Assembly: GCA_964035545.1 (NCBI GenBank)
Contig: OZ037767.1
Span: 30,432,128 to 30,496,127, forward strand
Source of the DNA: Bugula neritina
Lineage: Eukaryota; Bryozoa; Gymnolaemata; Cheilostomatida; Bugulidae
Length of the DNA: 64,000 nucleotides
Reading direction: 5' to 3'
In this document: positions 24,801 through 37,500 of the stretch, piece after piece
Layout: every line of letters starts with the position of its first letter
Position numbering within the stretch: position 1 is the first letter of the stretch
Program-made: the position numbers and the translations under genes
Notes under the pieces: generated by a model
Seen by the model: the letters and a program-made list of their open reading frames with translations, nothing else
What the model was told of the DNA's origin: nothing
Database searches by the model: none

Positions 24801-27659
24801 GCATGGCATGTTGATATACAATTTTTCGAGATGGGGCAGTGGTGTAATCTCTAGGCAAGATGGTTTTCTGAAACAGAAGAGTTGCAATTTACTTATATCT
24901 TTAAAATATAAAATATTTCATGATGGGTTTAGTTATTGAGAGAGTGATTTGTATAGAACACATCTGCTAACCTTAAATTCTTCTAGCATTGCAAGTGTTG
25001 GGACTTTCTCAGCAGCCCACTGAATGAGCACAAAGCTGGCATCCTCAGTAGTAAGTTCTCCATTTCCAATTTTCTCAATAAGCATATTGTCAGCTTCAGT
25101 TGTGTTGGCAGTTTTCAAGGCATCGAGGAAGGTTTGCCTAACAGTATAGAAACAAGTGTTTACAACAGTATACTAAGAACTGAGATACACAAAAACTGTA
25201 CTCTACTGATAAAAAATTTATATCTTACAGTTGTTTACGCATGTCTGGTTTGTTCTGCAGCTTAGAGTAGATGGTATTCAGCTGAGGTCGAGTACAGAGT
25301 CGTACGTTAGCCTGAAGTTGAAGGAACAGTGGGACGTGATCTTCAAACCTCTCAGGTACAGAAGCAACGGCCTCAATCTCTTGAAGTTGTTTCTCAGTCT
25401 GTGAAATACAGCCAATGTTTAGGCAATGCAAGCAAAAGAAAACCATTGATTGAGGTTGAATAGCTATCGAACTAACGTTTTCCGACAATTAGTTTTTATT
25501 TGGCTATTATTAAACTTCAAGTTGCAACATAGTATTAGTTCAACCTCGATAGAAAACAAATACATGATACATAAAAACATCCACTTGAAACATTTACATT
25601 TAACACTTTGTACTATTGCTATAAAAACACATAGATTAATTTTATTTCTTATCAGTATAATTTAAAAAACCAATTATGTCTTTCGGATCATTTTAAATCT
25701 GATTGGTTACCTGTTGAAGGAGTTCGGCTTCAGTCATCATCAGCTTCTCCTCATCTTTCTTCAGAATCTCCATTCTCCATGGTTCAGACACAGTCTTCAT
25801 GGTCACTGATCGTGAACGTGAGGAAGGGGCAGGTTTCTGTCCTGTCATTACGAGAGTCTGGTTTGATGTGGTGAAGAGGAACTTATGAGGAGCATTTGGA
25901 GCCTCAATCTTGTGTTCAACTGACATAACAGCAGACTTGATGATCAGATCTTTCTCATTTTCTGATGAGAGTTCATAATCAGTTCTGGTGACGGAGAATA
26001 CCTGTAATTAGAAAATACTTATAGTATTATTATATTTTTATATATATTTATACAAAGAACACTTTAGTTTTCTAGTATTATTTACAAAATTTAAACATAT
26101 GCATAGTAAACTTACAAATTCGGTAGAGTTTCGAATGCTAGAGATGGGATCACATTGGCAAGCCTCGTTGTTCATGTTTCCACGGCAGTCACAGTTACTC
26201 TGACGCTGTTGAAAAGCATTCTTGTCGAGAGCGTTCAGCTTCACACATCTGGCTTGGTCTCTGAATTTGATGACCTTTACAAGAAAAATTGGAAAATAAA
26301 TGATATCGCATACAGTAACAAATTGTAAACATCAAGATTCAAATAAATGTGGACCGTGAACTATAAAGTTATTTAATTATAGCTTACTCTGTATGTGTTG
26401 GCTTCATCCTTCTCATCAACGTAGGTGTGGAAGGTGCTGTAACAAGACCCTTCCAGTCCAGCCTCCAAATCATCGAAAGTGGTGGTGTTTTGGCTGGACA
26501 GATCGCTGTATTGGAGCATGTTATCAACGCTGGGAGTGTTTGACTTAAGTTGAACTTGGAACATGGAGAGAACAACTCTCTTGATGTCAATAGACCAGTT
26601 AGTTTCTCCATCAGCAACCTTCATGTTCACCACCTTGTTCTCTTTGTATCTAAAACAGCAAAATTCAAACTATATTTTCTATTGTCTTTGAGTAACAGAA
26701 AGTCTAGTTAAGATTCTCCGACAGTTGAATTCTCCGACTATGACTTGGAGTCACATCTTACTGTGCTCAATACTCACTCAAACTCAAATGGAAGGAGAAG
26801 TTTTCCTTGGATGAGTCTGCTGTGATCTGATGGCAACTCTTCAAACATGCTGAGAGGAAGTTGCATGGTTGGAGGAAGGTTGTAGCTTTCTTTTATCTCA
26901 TTATTCAATGAGTACACTCTTACATTCTTCATCTACAGTTATTAATTTAGTAATTTATTGATATGATTATCTTCATCCACATAGTGAATTTTCAACAAGT
27001 TGATTGGAGCTAAGCTTGTTGCTTGTCACTAGTAAAAATATAAAAACAACATATTGTTTTACAAAATGTTACCTCCATGGTCATCCAATCAGCACTGCCA
27101 ACAGTGAGAGTTAGGTCACATCTGATCTTGATTCCAGCATATTGTTTGCTGAATGTTGGAAATCCAGTCATTACTTGAGATTCATATTGGTATTCGTAGA
27201 CAGTTCCAGGTTCGTATTCTGTAGGTGGACAAAGAAGTTTATAGATAGCACAAAAGAGACATTGGTGTTTGATTTAACCTAATCTTGTGGAGATGACACA
27301 GTAAAGAAGGTTGAAGTCTTTTACTTACTGGTGTGAGTAGTTTGATATTGGTTGGCAGGTCTGGAGCCACTTGTTCCCCTTGATGGCCAGCAGGCACCTG
27401 TGTTCAAACAGTATTTAGTATTTGAGTTGTTACTTTTATACTATAGAAAGCATCATTTGCTATACTAATCTACTAAAGCATATGAGTATTAATACTATAC
27501 TATAAATCTTTAGATAAACTGCTTGCTGGATTCGTTGATTATTCAGGAATCTTGACTAGTCTTGTAAAAGCAGAATTTAACATTCAATAATAAAAAACAA
27601 TGAAGAATAGTTGTACACTTACATGTAGCCACAAGGGCAGTGAGTACGAGTAACTTCAT
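18874..27659 (-). CDS. Vtg: Vitellogenin (Vtg-2), complete, 27 exons
   Basis: Predicted 1635-codon secreted yolk precursor with the same exon lengths as Vtg-1 throughout. Exons: 27623-27659, 27329-27397, 27073-27218, 26778-26932, 26388-26649, 26116-26274, 25711-26001, 25229-25398, 24972-25137, 24676-24867, 24341-24535, 24026-24240, 23692-23902, 23427-23613, 23089-23302, 22646-22814, 22255-22434, 22071-22146, 21771-21939, 21350-21650, 20959-21243, 20667-20859, 20394-20554, 19903-20136, 19602-19793, 19281-19455, 18874-18977. Signal peptide MKLLVLTALVAT; YEPGTVYEYQYESQVMTGLP opens the lipid-transport domain; von Willebrand D-like region in exons 23-25 with CGIC; the C-terminus ends DRCSQ. No frameshift or internal stop was seen. 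It is very close to Vtg-1 and Vtg-3 and appears functional. It carries no transposon in introns 7 or 17, and so supplies the empty sites for the Vtg-1 insertions. Confidence 0.93.
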
Positions 27660-27745
27660 GGTGAGACAACTGCTGCTAGCTTTGAGTGTTCAATGCTAAT
27701 CAGCAAACAGAATGAAGAACCAGCTCTCAGTCGCTGCCTTTTATA
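27660..27745 (-). promoter_or_regulatory. Vtg-2 core promoter and 5' UTR
   Basis: The TATAAAAGG box (reverse complement, TTTTATA at 27739-27745) lies about 80 bases upstream of the ATG. The 5' UTR matches Vtg-3 and the orphan cassette almost base for base. Confidence 0.8.
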
Positions 27746-27985
27746 CTGCTGCTGTTCAGTTTATTGAGGTTGCGCCATTCTTGGCAGAGATTTACATCTT
27801 TCACATAGATTAGAGTTACGTAAATATAAGTTATACAGACACCTGTGTCAACTGCCAACAGGTTGTGCAACCAGGTGAAGTTGCTGAGCACTTAAAACTG
27901 TGACAGCCAAAATTAGACACCAGTTGGCTGGTGCTCTGTTCAATGGTCATGGTGTGATACCCAGTGTTTAGAAACCAAAGTCCTT
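27746..27985 (-). promoter_or_regulatory. Conserved upstream block of Vtg-2
   Basis: Nearly identical to 40274-40513 upstream of Vtg-3 and, for its gene-proximal part, to 13671-13865. It includes GGTCATGGTGTGA at 27945-27957, a perfect GGTCA nuclear-receptor half-site with a poor second half. Hormonal control is only a possibility. Confidence 0.5.
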
Positions 27986-29605
27986 ATATCAAACACAAAT
28001 ATAATACGTCTTTTAGTATTTAAATATTTGTGTAGGAATTAAAATTAAAAATATATTCATTTTAATGTTTGAGAAATACAAAAATATTTTAAAAATATTA
28101 GTTTGCCTAGCTCTGAATCTGTATTATATGGTGTGGTAAACTGCTTTACAGTGAGAATTTCACAGTATTCTCAGAATATATATAGCTATTGTAGCATGGT
28201 TATATATAGAAAACTAAAGCCTCTCCTTTCTGCCCATGTGTATTACAATTTCTTGTTTATATCCATCAGGTTGGCTGCATTGATGATCTGAGTAGTGTTA
28301 ACATTATAACACAACTCCCCCAACCATTCCTGTAGCCATAATCCTATAACACTCTATAGCCATAAATGCAGAAGAATTTGTTTATGCTTGTTGTTCAAAA
28401 ACTGAGTCACTTTTAAAATAAAGCTGAATGAAGCAGCTGTTAAAAGTTGCACTTTATTTAAATTTAAATGATCAATGGTGATTGGAAATATTGGCTACAC
28501 CAATCAAGTTTTTTTCTTCACTTAATTATTTTTTTTAAATGATATGGTAATTATTTGAGATAGAGAGTCTTTAACTGCTGTTTTTCTGCTGCTACGTTAG
28601 TTATGCTGTGTAAGTGAGATACACGTTTTTTTTGTTAATAAAATTTTTTTTTCAAAATCTAAATGTAAACCACGCGATGTGTTTAACATTTTGCGCTTCT
28701 CTAATGAATATCTGGTTTAAACTAAAATTCACTGTTTCTATGCCCCGTCACCCGGATGTTTTAGAGCAGTTGTCTGAACAAAATACTGCCGAAGTTTTAA
28801 ATAAATAACATTGCGTAATGTAAACATTACGGCATGAGGTGATGTGATCAGCACATTGCTTCCTGAACTTTCACATATTATCTCACATATTTGGTTTGTT
28901 TGAACAACCTCTGTACTCTGTATAATAATTCTATCATGTATAAAAGTTGGAATAACCTGATCATTGTTATATTCTTTCTGAAGTATTTACTTGGCCATAT
29001 AATTATTTACATGATACTTGCGACAGTGTAATTGAGATTTAAACTCTTGCAAAATTTTAAAGCACGATTAGCAGTTAGTTTCTAGGTACTGTAATTACTA
29101 ATAAGTTTTCTTTTAGGAAGAATGACTTGCTTCTGCAGGGTAGTAGATATGTGCTCCGTGTTGGTATGCATCATGAAATATAACTGTATACTATTCGAAT
29201 TAATGTTTGTGCAAATAACTGCATTATTTCAGGATTGTGTGTAATTCTATGGCTAAAAAAAACTGGTTAAGATTATTAGAAAGCGTGGTTTATATACGTG
29301 AGCATTTACATTTGTTCAAAACTATAGCTACTATGAAGTTTCAGTATATATGATGGTGTTTCTAGTTTAAACATTGCCTGTAACGTGGCTCAAGTACTCT
29401 GCTTTATAATTGCAGCAATGCTTTCAATGATGCTCAGATAACGTTGCAGGATTTAGTTCTCTAAACTCATGCCAAGCATTCGAGTGAGCCATATATGTTA
29501 AGTTAATTTACAATATTATAATGATTCTCAGGTTTATACCTATAGTGATAATGAAGACTTAAATATTTAACTTCTGATGTGCATCATGGTTATCATTATT
29601 TAGGT

Positions 29606-29939
29606 CAGAGGTGTCCAACCTTTTCAGAGCTAGAGCCACTAAAATGAAATATTTCTTGGAGAAGACCACATTAATGTAAAATTTAGCTGGAGCCGTGGGC
29701 CACAGCATCAATATTTTTCAATTACTTTATTTTATATTCCTATATATGAATCATTAAAAGCTAATGTCCCAATAATTACTGCAGACTGCATGTTTTAGCA
29801 TGTACATAAATAAGACATTTAAAAGATGTTTTTTTCACTCTAATTCATACAGGTGTGCAAAATGTTATGCCTTTAAAAGCTACATAAATGTAGGGTGGGA
29901 GCTACATTTGGCCCTGAGGCCACCTGCTCAACAGCCCTA
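29606..29939. mobile_element. hAT-type MITE with 8-base target duplication
   Basis: This 334-base element starts CAGAGGTGTCCAACC and ends CAACAGCCCTA, so the imperfect inverted ends CAGAGGTGT and TAGGGCTGT are typical of hAT elements. It is flanked by ATTTAGGT at 29598-29605 and 29940-29947. The Vtg-1/Vtg-2 spacer at about 17210-17230 has one TATGTAGGTTGAC and no insert. There is no transposase. Confidence 0.8.
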
Positions 29940-29984
29940 ATTTAGGTTGACACTGCGGTAGCTGGGTATTTCATACAACCTAAA

Positions 29985-30190
29985 TATAATTAAATATAAT
30001 ATAATATAATATAATAATATTATGGTGTGGCTTATACTTTAGTATAACATAATAAGATACACTATAATCTGTTGTATTATAGTGGAAAGTATTTTAATAC
30101 AATATTAAGGAATTAAATGTAGTATATATTTTATTATAATATAATAAAGTATGCTAAGTACTGTATTATAGTGTAACGTATGTTACTGTT
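29985..30190. repeat. AT-rich inverted-repeat tract in spacer
   Basis: The counterpart of 17260-17480, beginning with a short run of ATATA pentamers. Confidence 0.6.
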
Positions 30191-31579
30191 TACTAAAGTC
30201 TTTAGTACGGATGACATAGGCTATTGCACTGATGTTGCCAAGAAAAGTGATAATCTATTACAAAATCTAAACATGTCATAAGATTTTTTTAAACTGTTGA
30301 ATTGTGTTGATCCTTTGAAAAGAAAAAAAAACATAATTTATATATGCTGCTTATTATGTTGTGCTAATTTGATTATATCAGGCAGTTACTTCGCTCATGT
30401 TGACAGTTAATTTATTATTATTATACTAAGTTTTAAGTTCTCTAGTTCATGATTTATGATGTTTATGCTATTCAATAAATTTCATGAATTGATACATAGT
30501 TATTGTACCAGCAAATAAAATAGGTTCACAGTGCATAGTAACATCTGAAAGAGTGTAAAGACCTTATTTATATTGATATCTTTTTGTTTTATTTTTGCTG
30601 TGTGCCACTCATTACTGCTCCCAACACTATATAACTCATCTCACTGCTAGCAAGATGGTAATTATTGTTAGAAATTTTCAAAAAACATTGCTTTATTCAT
30701 CAGCAACTTTAGAGACCGAAGTTTGAGTAATATTTTTGCAGTAAACTTGAAAGTTTCATTATTTTAAATAAATTATACAATTATCTTAAATGATTTTATA
30801 AGAACCACACTGGCACTAAATAAAATGCAATAACAGCATTAGGATTGTTGCTTTCCAAGTTAATAGCAATGGCTTTTAGAGTAGATGTAAGCTCTGTGCA
30901 TTTGTATTGTGGTGGCAAGTGTTAAACGTGTTCTATAAATAAGATTAATTTTGAATTATGAGTTTGATGTATTAGTGATTTTGTGAGGAGAAAACTAATA
31001 GATGTGTTTTGCAATTGCTTTAATAATTTAGTCAATAAACAATTATTTCAAACGAAGTCATCTAAAAGTTTGACAGAATAATGAAGTGGTAAAGTCCTGA
31101 ATGAGTTTCATAACAAAGATGCTTCTATAGCCGCAGGGCAAGTAAGACTATGCCTATTTGATAAACCATCAGGTGAGCTGCAGTAGAAATTTAATAAATA
31201 TAATAGATGTAACAATAGAAATAGAAAATATCTGTAATGTTTCAGCTGTGATGTTTTTGTGAATTGTTAATATTCAAGTCTGAAATTTTGACATGGCTAA
31301 GTGAAAATGATGCAAGCAGGATGATGGGTTGAATTATATAAATAAGACATTCTTAGTTTTTGCTGATGTGTAATATTTATTGAAGTTGAAGAAGTTGATA
31401 TTGAAAGCACAAATTGAAAGCACATCTGAATAGGTATAATAAAGTCACATTCTGATTAGAATGTGTTGTAAAGCAAATTCATAGTCCATTATTGAGTCCA
31501 TTTCATTACCATTTATCTAGAAAAACTTTGGCAGTTGTGATGGCAAAAACAACTAAAGATATTAATCAGAATCTGAAGA

Positions 31580-34500
31580 TTACTGGCTGCATCTGTCTTG
31601 CACAGAAATGCGTACGTTTCGAGAATGGCCAGCGTAGTAGATCTTCTGGGCAGTTTGCTCATCATCCAAGACAAGCTCTTCAGCTACAAAAAGATGGTGG
31701 CAGTAGGTAAATGTGTGGATCTCGTATTTCTGTTTAAATTTATCATTTACTAGGACTAGCATGAACCGGAGCTAATGAAGCTATTAAGTGCTATTAATTG
31801 CAACACAGGTTATAATCTACTTCCATACCTTGCCAGAATGGGTAAATGTTCATCCTCTTGGCAACCTTGTCAGACACACATCTGGCAGGGACAGTGATAA
31901 CTCTTCTGGTATAGTAAGAGCAGGCATCACTGCACACGTAGTAAGGCTCAGCAGTTACACAGCTGTAGAGATTACCATCAACTTCACCAATATGGCTGAC
32001 ATACTGAAATGTATATATAAAGTAGATGTATAAAATAATCCATAGATCTATATGATCTGGTGCAAAATACACATGCATTAACTCCATTAGAACCAATATT
32101 CAAGCATTCCAAAAAATGAGGCATTTAGTAGGAAACTCACTCTGTACTTCTGTTCTCTTTGGCAAAAACCGTCTTTAGAATATTGGTTTGTGGGTTGTGC
32201 GGTCATTGGACATCCAGATTTGATGGAGTATTGTTGAGCAATCTGCCGAGCCAAATCATTGGAAGGTCTAGAAGGAAGTTGACTCTCAGGTGAGCAGATT
32301 CCACAGATCTCATCTTTCTGGTTTTCTTGAACCTAAACAGAGTCCATATGGTCCATATGCTGTGTAACTGTAGCAAAATAGTAAAACCTGCTATAGCTTT
32401 TAAGGCTCATTAACCAGTTAACAAAATTATAACTAGTACCTCAACAGTCAGTATTCCATTGTAAAGCTTAACATAAGCTCCATGTTCGTAGCTGTAAAGC
32501 TCAAATCTGGATCCTTGGCACTCAACCAGAGCTACTTGTCTCCTCTGATCCCAGATTGGTACATGCACCAGCTCACTGATTGGTCGGATTGTTCCATTGA
32601 TCTTTACTTGGAACTTGTTGTTTTGTACAGATTCAACTTCAATCCATTGGCTGCCGATATTTACCTTGAGAATCTGTAACAGGTTTCAGACATGAAAGTT
32701 AGCCAGAACATAGTACAGTTTTTACCAATTTGAACCAATAATCAGAATGTAGTCACAAGTTTTAGAACTGTATACATTGTAATTTTGGTTACTGGCAGGA
32801 AGAATACCAGGCAATCAGCAATATGGCAAAATTGAATATATATAATATTATTGCAATGATTGGAGTGTTGTGTTTGATAATGACATGGTCAACTAGAAAA
32901 TATAGCCGAAATACCTTGGGAGCAGTAAAGCTTTGAGATGGTTGAACAGTCACAGCGAAATTGGCTTTTCCACTCTGGCAGTTTCTGGCCAATACAACCT
33001 CACAAGATGTTTTAGGAAGACTGAGATGTTTTTGATCAAAAGTCAACACAGATGGGTAAGCATAGTTGCACACATCTAAAACAAAAAAGTAGCGTTACAA
33101 GATAGATAAGCAAATCTCTAAGCGAAGATGAATTCAAAGACAAAAAGTTAAAATTCACCAGACAACTAGAGCTCAAGAACTTACGTCTTCTGGTTACATC
33201 ATAGTATTTCATTCCGTGATCATATGAAGGTAGAGAGTGGATTGAAGATCTAGCTCTAAAGAGAGTCATATTGGGTTGTCTGTTTTCAGTGACAAATTGA
33301 TTAAGTTTAGTGAACACGGGGGCATAAATCCTTGAGTAGTTACCAATGTATTCTGGGTCTCGCAAAATAACATCAACCTAAAATTTAGAATATGAATATT
33401 GAAGCCAACAGTTTTAAAACAAGTTGAATGCTTATAAAAACAAAAATAAGAAGAATCATTCAGTAAATATGCATACTTGGCTTTCCATTGGTCGAACAAC
33501 AAAGTCAATATCAATGGTCTTTTCAGTGTTGTATCTTCTTCTGTTCTCGTTAGGATACACAAAAACGGACTGAGCAAAGTTCATCAACCACATAGACAAG
33601 TTTCGTCCAAAGTTTGGTGGGATTTCGACATTTCTAGTTTCAACATGCATGGAGTTGTTGTACCATATTGGGGTGAAAACTCCATAATCATCTTTACAAC
33701 CGTAAACAGAAGAGTTGTGGCAGATGTTGTCTTTGGAGGTTGGCCTAAACTTGATAGTTGCCTAAAAAAACCACCATTGCATATTTAGAAGAAAAGCGAT
33801 ACATGACTTGGATTGCACCAATTTTAACAACCTATAGCAAACCGTAGAATATGTTTATTACTTACAGTAAGACCATGTTGTTCTGGCTGCGATTTTGAGC
33901 CCCAGTTTATTTTATGAGTTTGCATAATGTGTCTATTTCCAGAGTCAAGTGTGCTGGTGATCTTATTAACCAGTTGCATGTACTCGGTTTCTGCAGGTTT
34001 GATTGGTGGACGTTCCAAGCACCACAGAGATTTGGATTGTGGCTGATCGGGCTCGTAGTAAGTAGTCCAGTTGGCAGACATGTTGAGAACTCGGTTATCC
34101 AGAACAGTGGCAAGACTGCATGAGATGTTGTGTCCCATGGCGCTCAGAGATGGCATGTACAGTGTTCTACAGGTAAACATAATGTTATTCAGAGGTCTTG
34201 AAATTGGGATATTTTATTTATATCCAAGTGCGAGTTCTATACCATTATCACAATAGACTTATATGCAAGAATAATAAAAAGTTACTGTACCTATCTTCAT
34301 CCAACGAATCATAAGCATTGAAAAGGTAACCGAAAAGACTGTTTTTGCTGCTTTGGTATTTGTACTCTTGAGTCAAAAATTGTTCTCTGTGTTCAATGTC
34401 TGATGAGTTGAAGAAAATGCTGGAATATCTTGAGCAGATCTTCTTTACGGCAGGTATAGCTGCAATAAAAATATTGTGTAAATTGCAAAATAAGTTCCCT

Positions 34501-37500
34501 TGTGCTAGTTAAAATTAAAACTGTTTAGAACTTGATTTTAAAATTACAGAAACAAATTACCTGGTCTAAAACTAAGCTTGAGGTGTTGCTTGTAGGCAAA
34601 GCATTGACGCTCTGGCTTGTTCAGATCTCCGTCAAGCTACAGCAGAAAGCAACTTTGAACATTTCTGCAGTAACATCATATAGTATCAACACAATAAATT
34701 TGATGTTTCCGTCACACCACATTTGGTTTAGATGTATGTCTAGCATAAAGTTTAATTTAGTTCCAACCTTTCCTTCCATTTCAATACTCTTATAGACTGG
34801 CAAGTCCATGGTAAATTGTCGTCTTCCTGATTCATCAACTTTGAGTTCTTTGCAGGTATCCATAAAACGGGCAGCAGTAACAGGTAGTCTCTTTGGTTGT
34901 ACAAAGGTCACGGAGCGAGTGAGCAGTTCAACAAAATCGTTATATTTCTGCAACAAACGCAAATAAAATTAACAAAACCTGTTAAAGATAGTCGCAATAA
35001 CGAGCTAAAAAGGAACAACTTGTTTAGCAGGGAGCTTTTTCTAAGTTTCTAAGTTGTATAAATTATCTCATGCCTAAAACAAAGTAGATTGCAACAACTA
35101 ACTGCAGATAATAGCATGTAGTACAAAGATTAGAAAAGTTGAGCATTTGCATTTACATTGTCAGCTGGGTTTGTCCAGTTGCAGGCTAGATAGCTTTGTT
35201 GCCAATCCAAGGCACAGATTGTTTCGGGTGACTTGCTGTAGGATCTAGCGGTTACAGAGGATCTGAAGCCAGAGTAGCTGAATCCCATGTCCATGTGGTA
35301 TGACTGGTGAGTTATATAACTTGCCCTGAAAGCAATTAAATTTTGAAATATATTTTAAACCAAATAGTAGAAACAGATTCGAGTTTTCCATTTGGTGCAA
35401 TGCACTATGAACAAACCAGGAAAAAGAAAACCATGTACTTCTAACATTCTAGAATCGAGATTTCATATCAATTTGAGTTTGTTAAATTAATCAATTGCTG
35501 ACTCAGCTGATTCACCATGGCACAAGCAAGCTCATATAAAAATTATTTGCAAAAGCATTTATAATAAATGTCACACCTGATTGGTTTGCTAGACTCAAAA
35601 GTAACAGATGGAAGACGTTTGAGACTTTCGAAGTTAACTTTAATTGTTCCTTCAACATCCAAAACAAACAGGGGAGTGTTTTCGTGAATCAAATATCCAC
35701 CACTTGGTAGCAGAGTTCTGATTCTTCTTGGTTGCATCCACATAGTATTAAACATTTTGACGGGAATCTCCAAGACACCATTGTTAGACACTGTAAAGAG
35801 AGGAATTGAAGTTAATCATTGGTATGAGCTTAGAGGGCATAGCTAAAATAGACTTTGCTTTTGATTTAGTGTGCTCTTGTACAGTTACATACTAGACTGT
35901 CTTAGCCAGGCTTGGCAGGTGGTTGAATCAATATAAATGAATGATACTTCTTGTCCCAAAATCTTCCAGTACAATGTCAAGCTGGGTTTAGAGTTCCTCA
36001 AAAGGTTCAACAGAGACTGCTCGCTGTGTTGAGAACTTGGGTTGAACAGCTCTTCCATTCCTTCAGCTCGGTATCCAAACTGCCAAATGTACAAAAATAA
36101 AATTCAAAAATGAAGTCTCAAAAGCAAATTCTTATTTCTACTCATGATTTGAGACTAAAACAAAATGAATGAGTATTTAGTAAAACGCACTTCGATAAAA
36201 TGGTTGTATTGGCCGTTCCACTGAGTGTATTGTCTGGAAGAAGCATATTCTGGAATACGTCCGCTGGTGCTCTCAACTCTGCTAATCTTAGTCATCTCTC
36301 CTTGAGAATTCCATCCGTACAACATCTGCCAGTCCGAGGTTCTGTAGGACATGCGGAAGGCTCTCACGGATTTCAAAGTCTCTCTGATTCTCATTTGGCT
36401 AAAACATTACAAGACTCGAATGAAATAAAATCTGAGTTGGTAAAGTTGGTGAGCAGTGGTGTTAATAGCAAGTGTGATTAGAACTAGTAATAAATGAGAA
36501 AAGTACATACTGTCTCTGATCTTGTTGCTGTTGCTTCTCTAAACAGTTTTTCAAGTATTGTACAACAAAGGTCTTGAATTCAACATCTGGTTCTTTATTT
36601 AGACATTTCTGCAACTCGATGAGTGGTGTGCTAGATCGGCATTTCATCAGAACAACAAAAGCTGCAACTCTGACTGAAGTCTCCTCATTTTTGTTCATCA
36701 TGATTGGCATAAGAGTTTGCAGAACCTGGAAGTATGGATAGGTCTCATACATGTTTTGTTTGCAATCAGATATAGAAACTTGGAAATTTAAAATATAAGT
36801 TTCAGCATTACATTGAGCTTAATCTACCTGAAGTTGGTCTTGAATTCCGAGATAGATCAAGGAGTTAATAGCCTCAATTCTTACAATCTTAGACTCGGTT
36901 TTAGCCATGTAGGGACGAATAACTGTGGCAAGGCTTCCAATGCTGCCCATGTTAGCAAAAGTCTTCAAGCATGTGATTTTTTCTTCATCATTCTTGGCAG
37001 CTTTAAGACGTCCTTCAACATACTGCAAAATCATGCTAAGCTGTTAATTTATTTTAATAAAGACATTATATGCAAAATAACACACAAATCCATTTTGATA
37101 ATATATGTCTTAACACTGGACACTTGGACAAGTAAACAATAAACTATTAGAAAACATAAGTATACCTTCTCGTGTTTGTGGCACTCTTCAATGTGTCCTT
37201 GATGCAGAGCTTTGTCAGCGGGATACACACACTGGTCAATCAAGATCTCTTCGTTGTGGATATATCGTCTAATCATGGATCCAAAGCAAAGCATGGCATT
37301 CTGGTAAACGGTCTTTTTAGGTGGGGCAGTGGTGTAATCGCTAGGCAAGATAGTTTTCTAAAAGAACAAAAATCGCTACAGTCTTCAACCTATAAACCTC
37401 AGAAGGAGAACTTTGATAGTGTAGTGATAGATATATTTGCTAACCTTAAATTTTTCTAGCATCTCGAGTGTTGGGACTTTCTCGGCAGTCCAATGAATAA

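Larger units (their letters stand above)
27986..31579. other. Vtg-2/Vtg-3 intergenic spacer
   Basis: Homologous to the Vtg-1/Vtg-2 spacer except for its own hAT-type insertion. The Vtg-3 3' UTR includes TTTATT at 31376-31381 (poly(A) signal, reverse strand), about 200 bases after the stop. No coding gene recognised. Confidence 0.7.
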
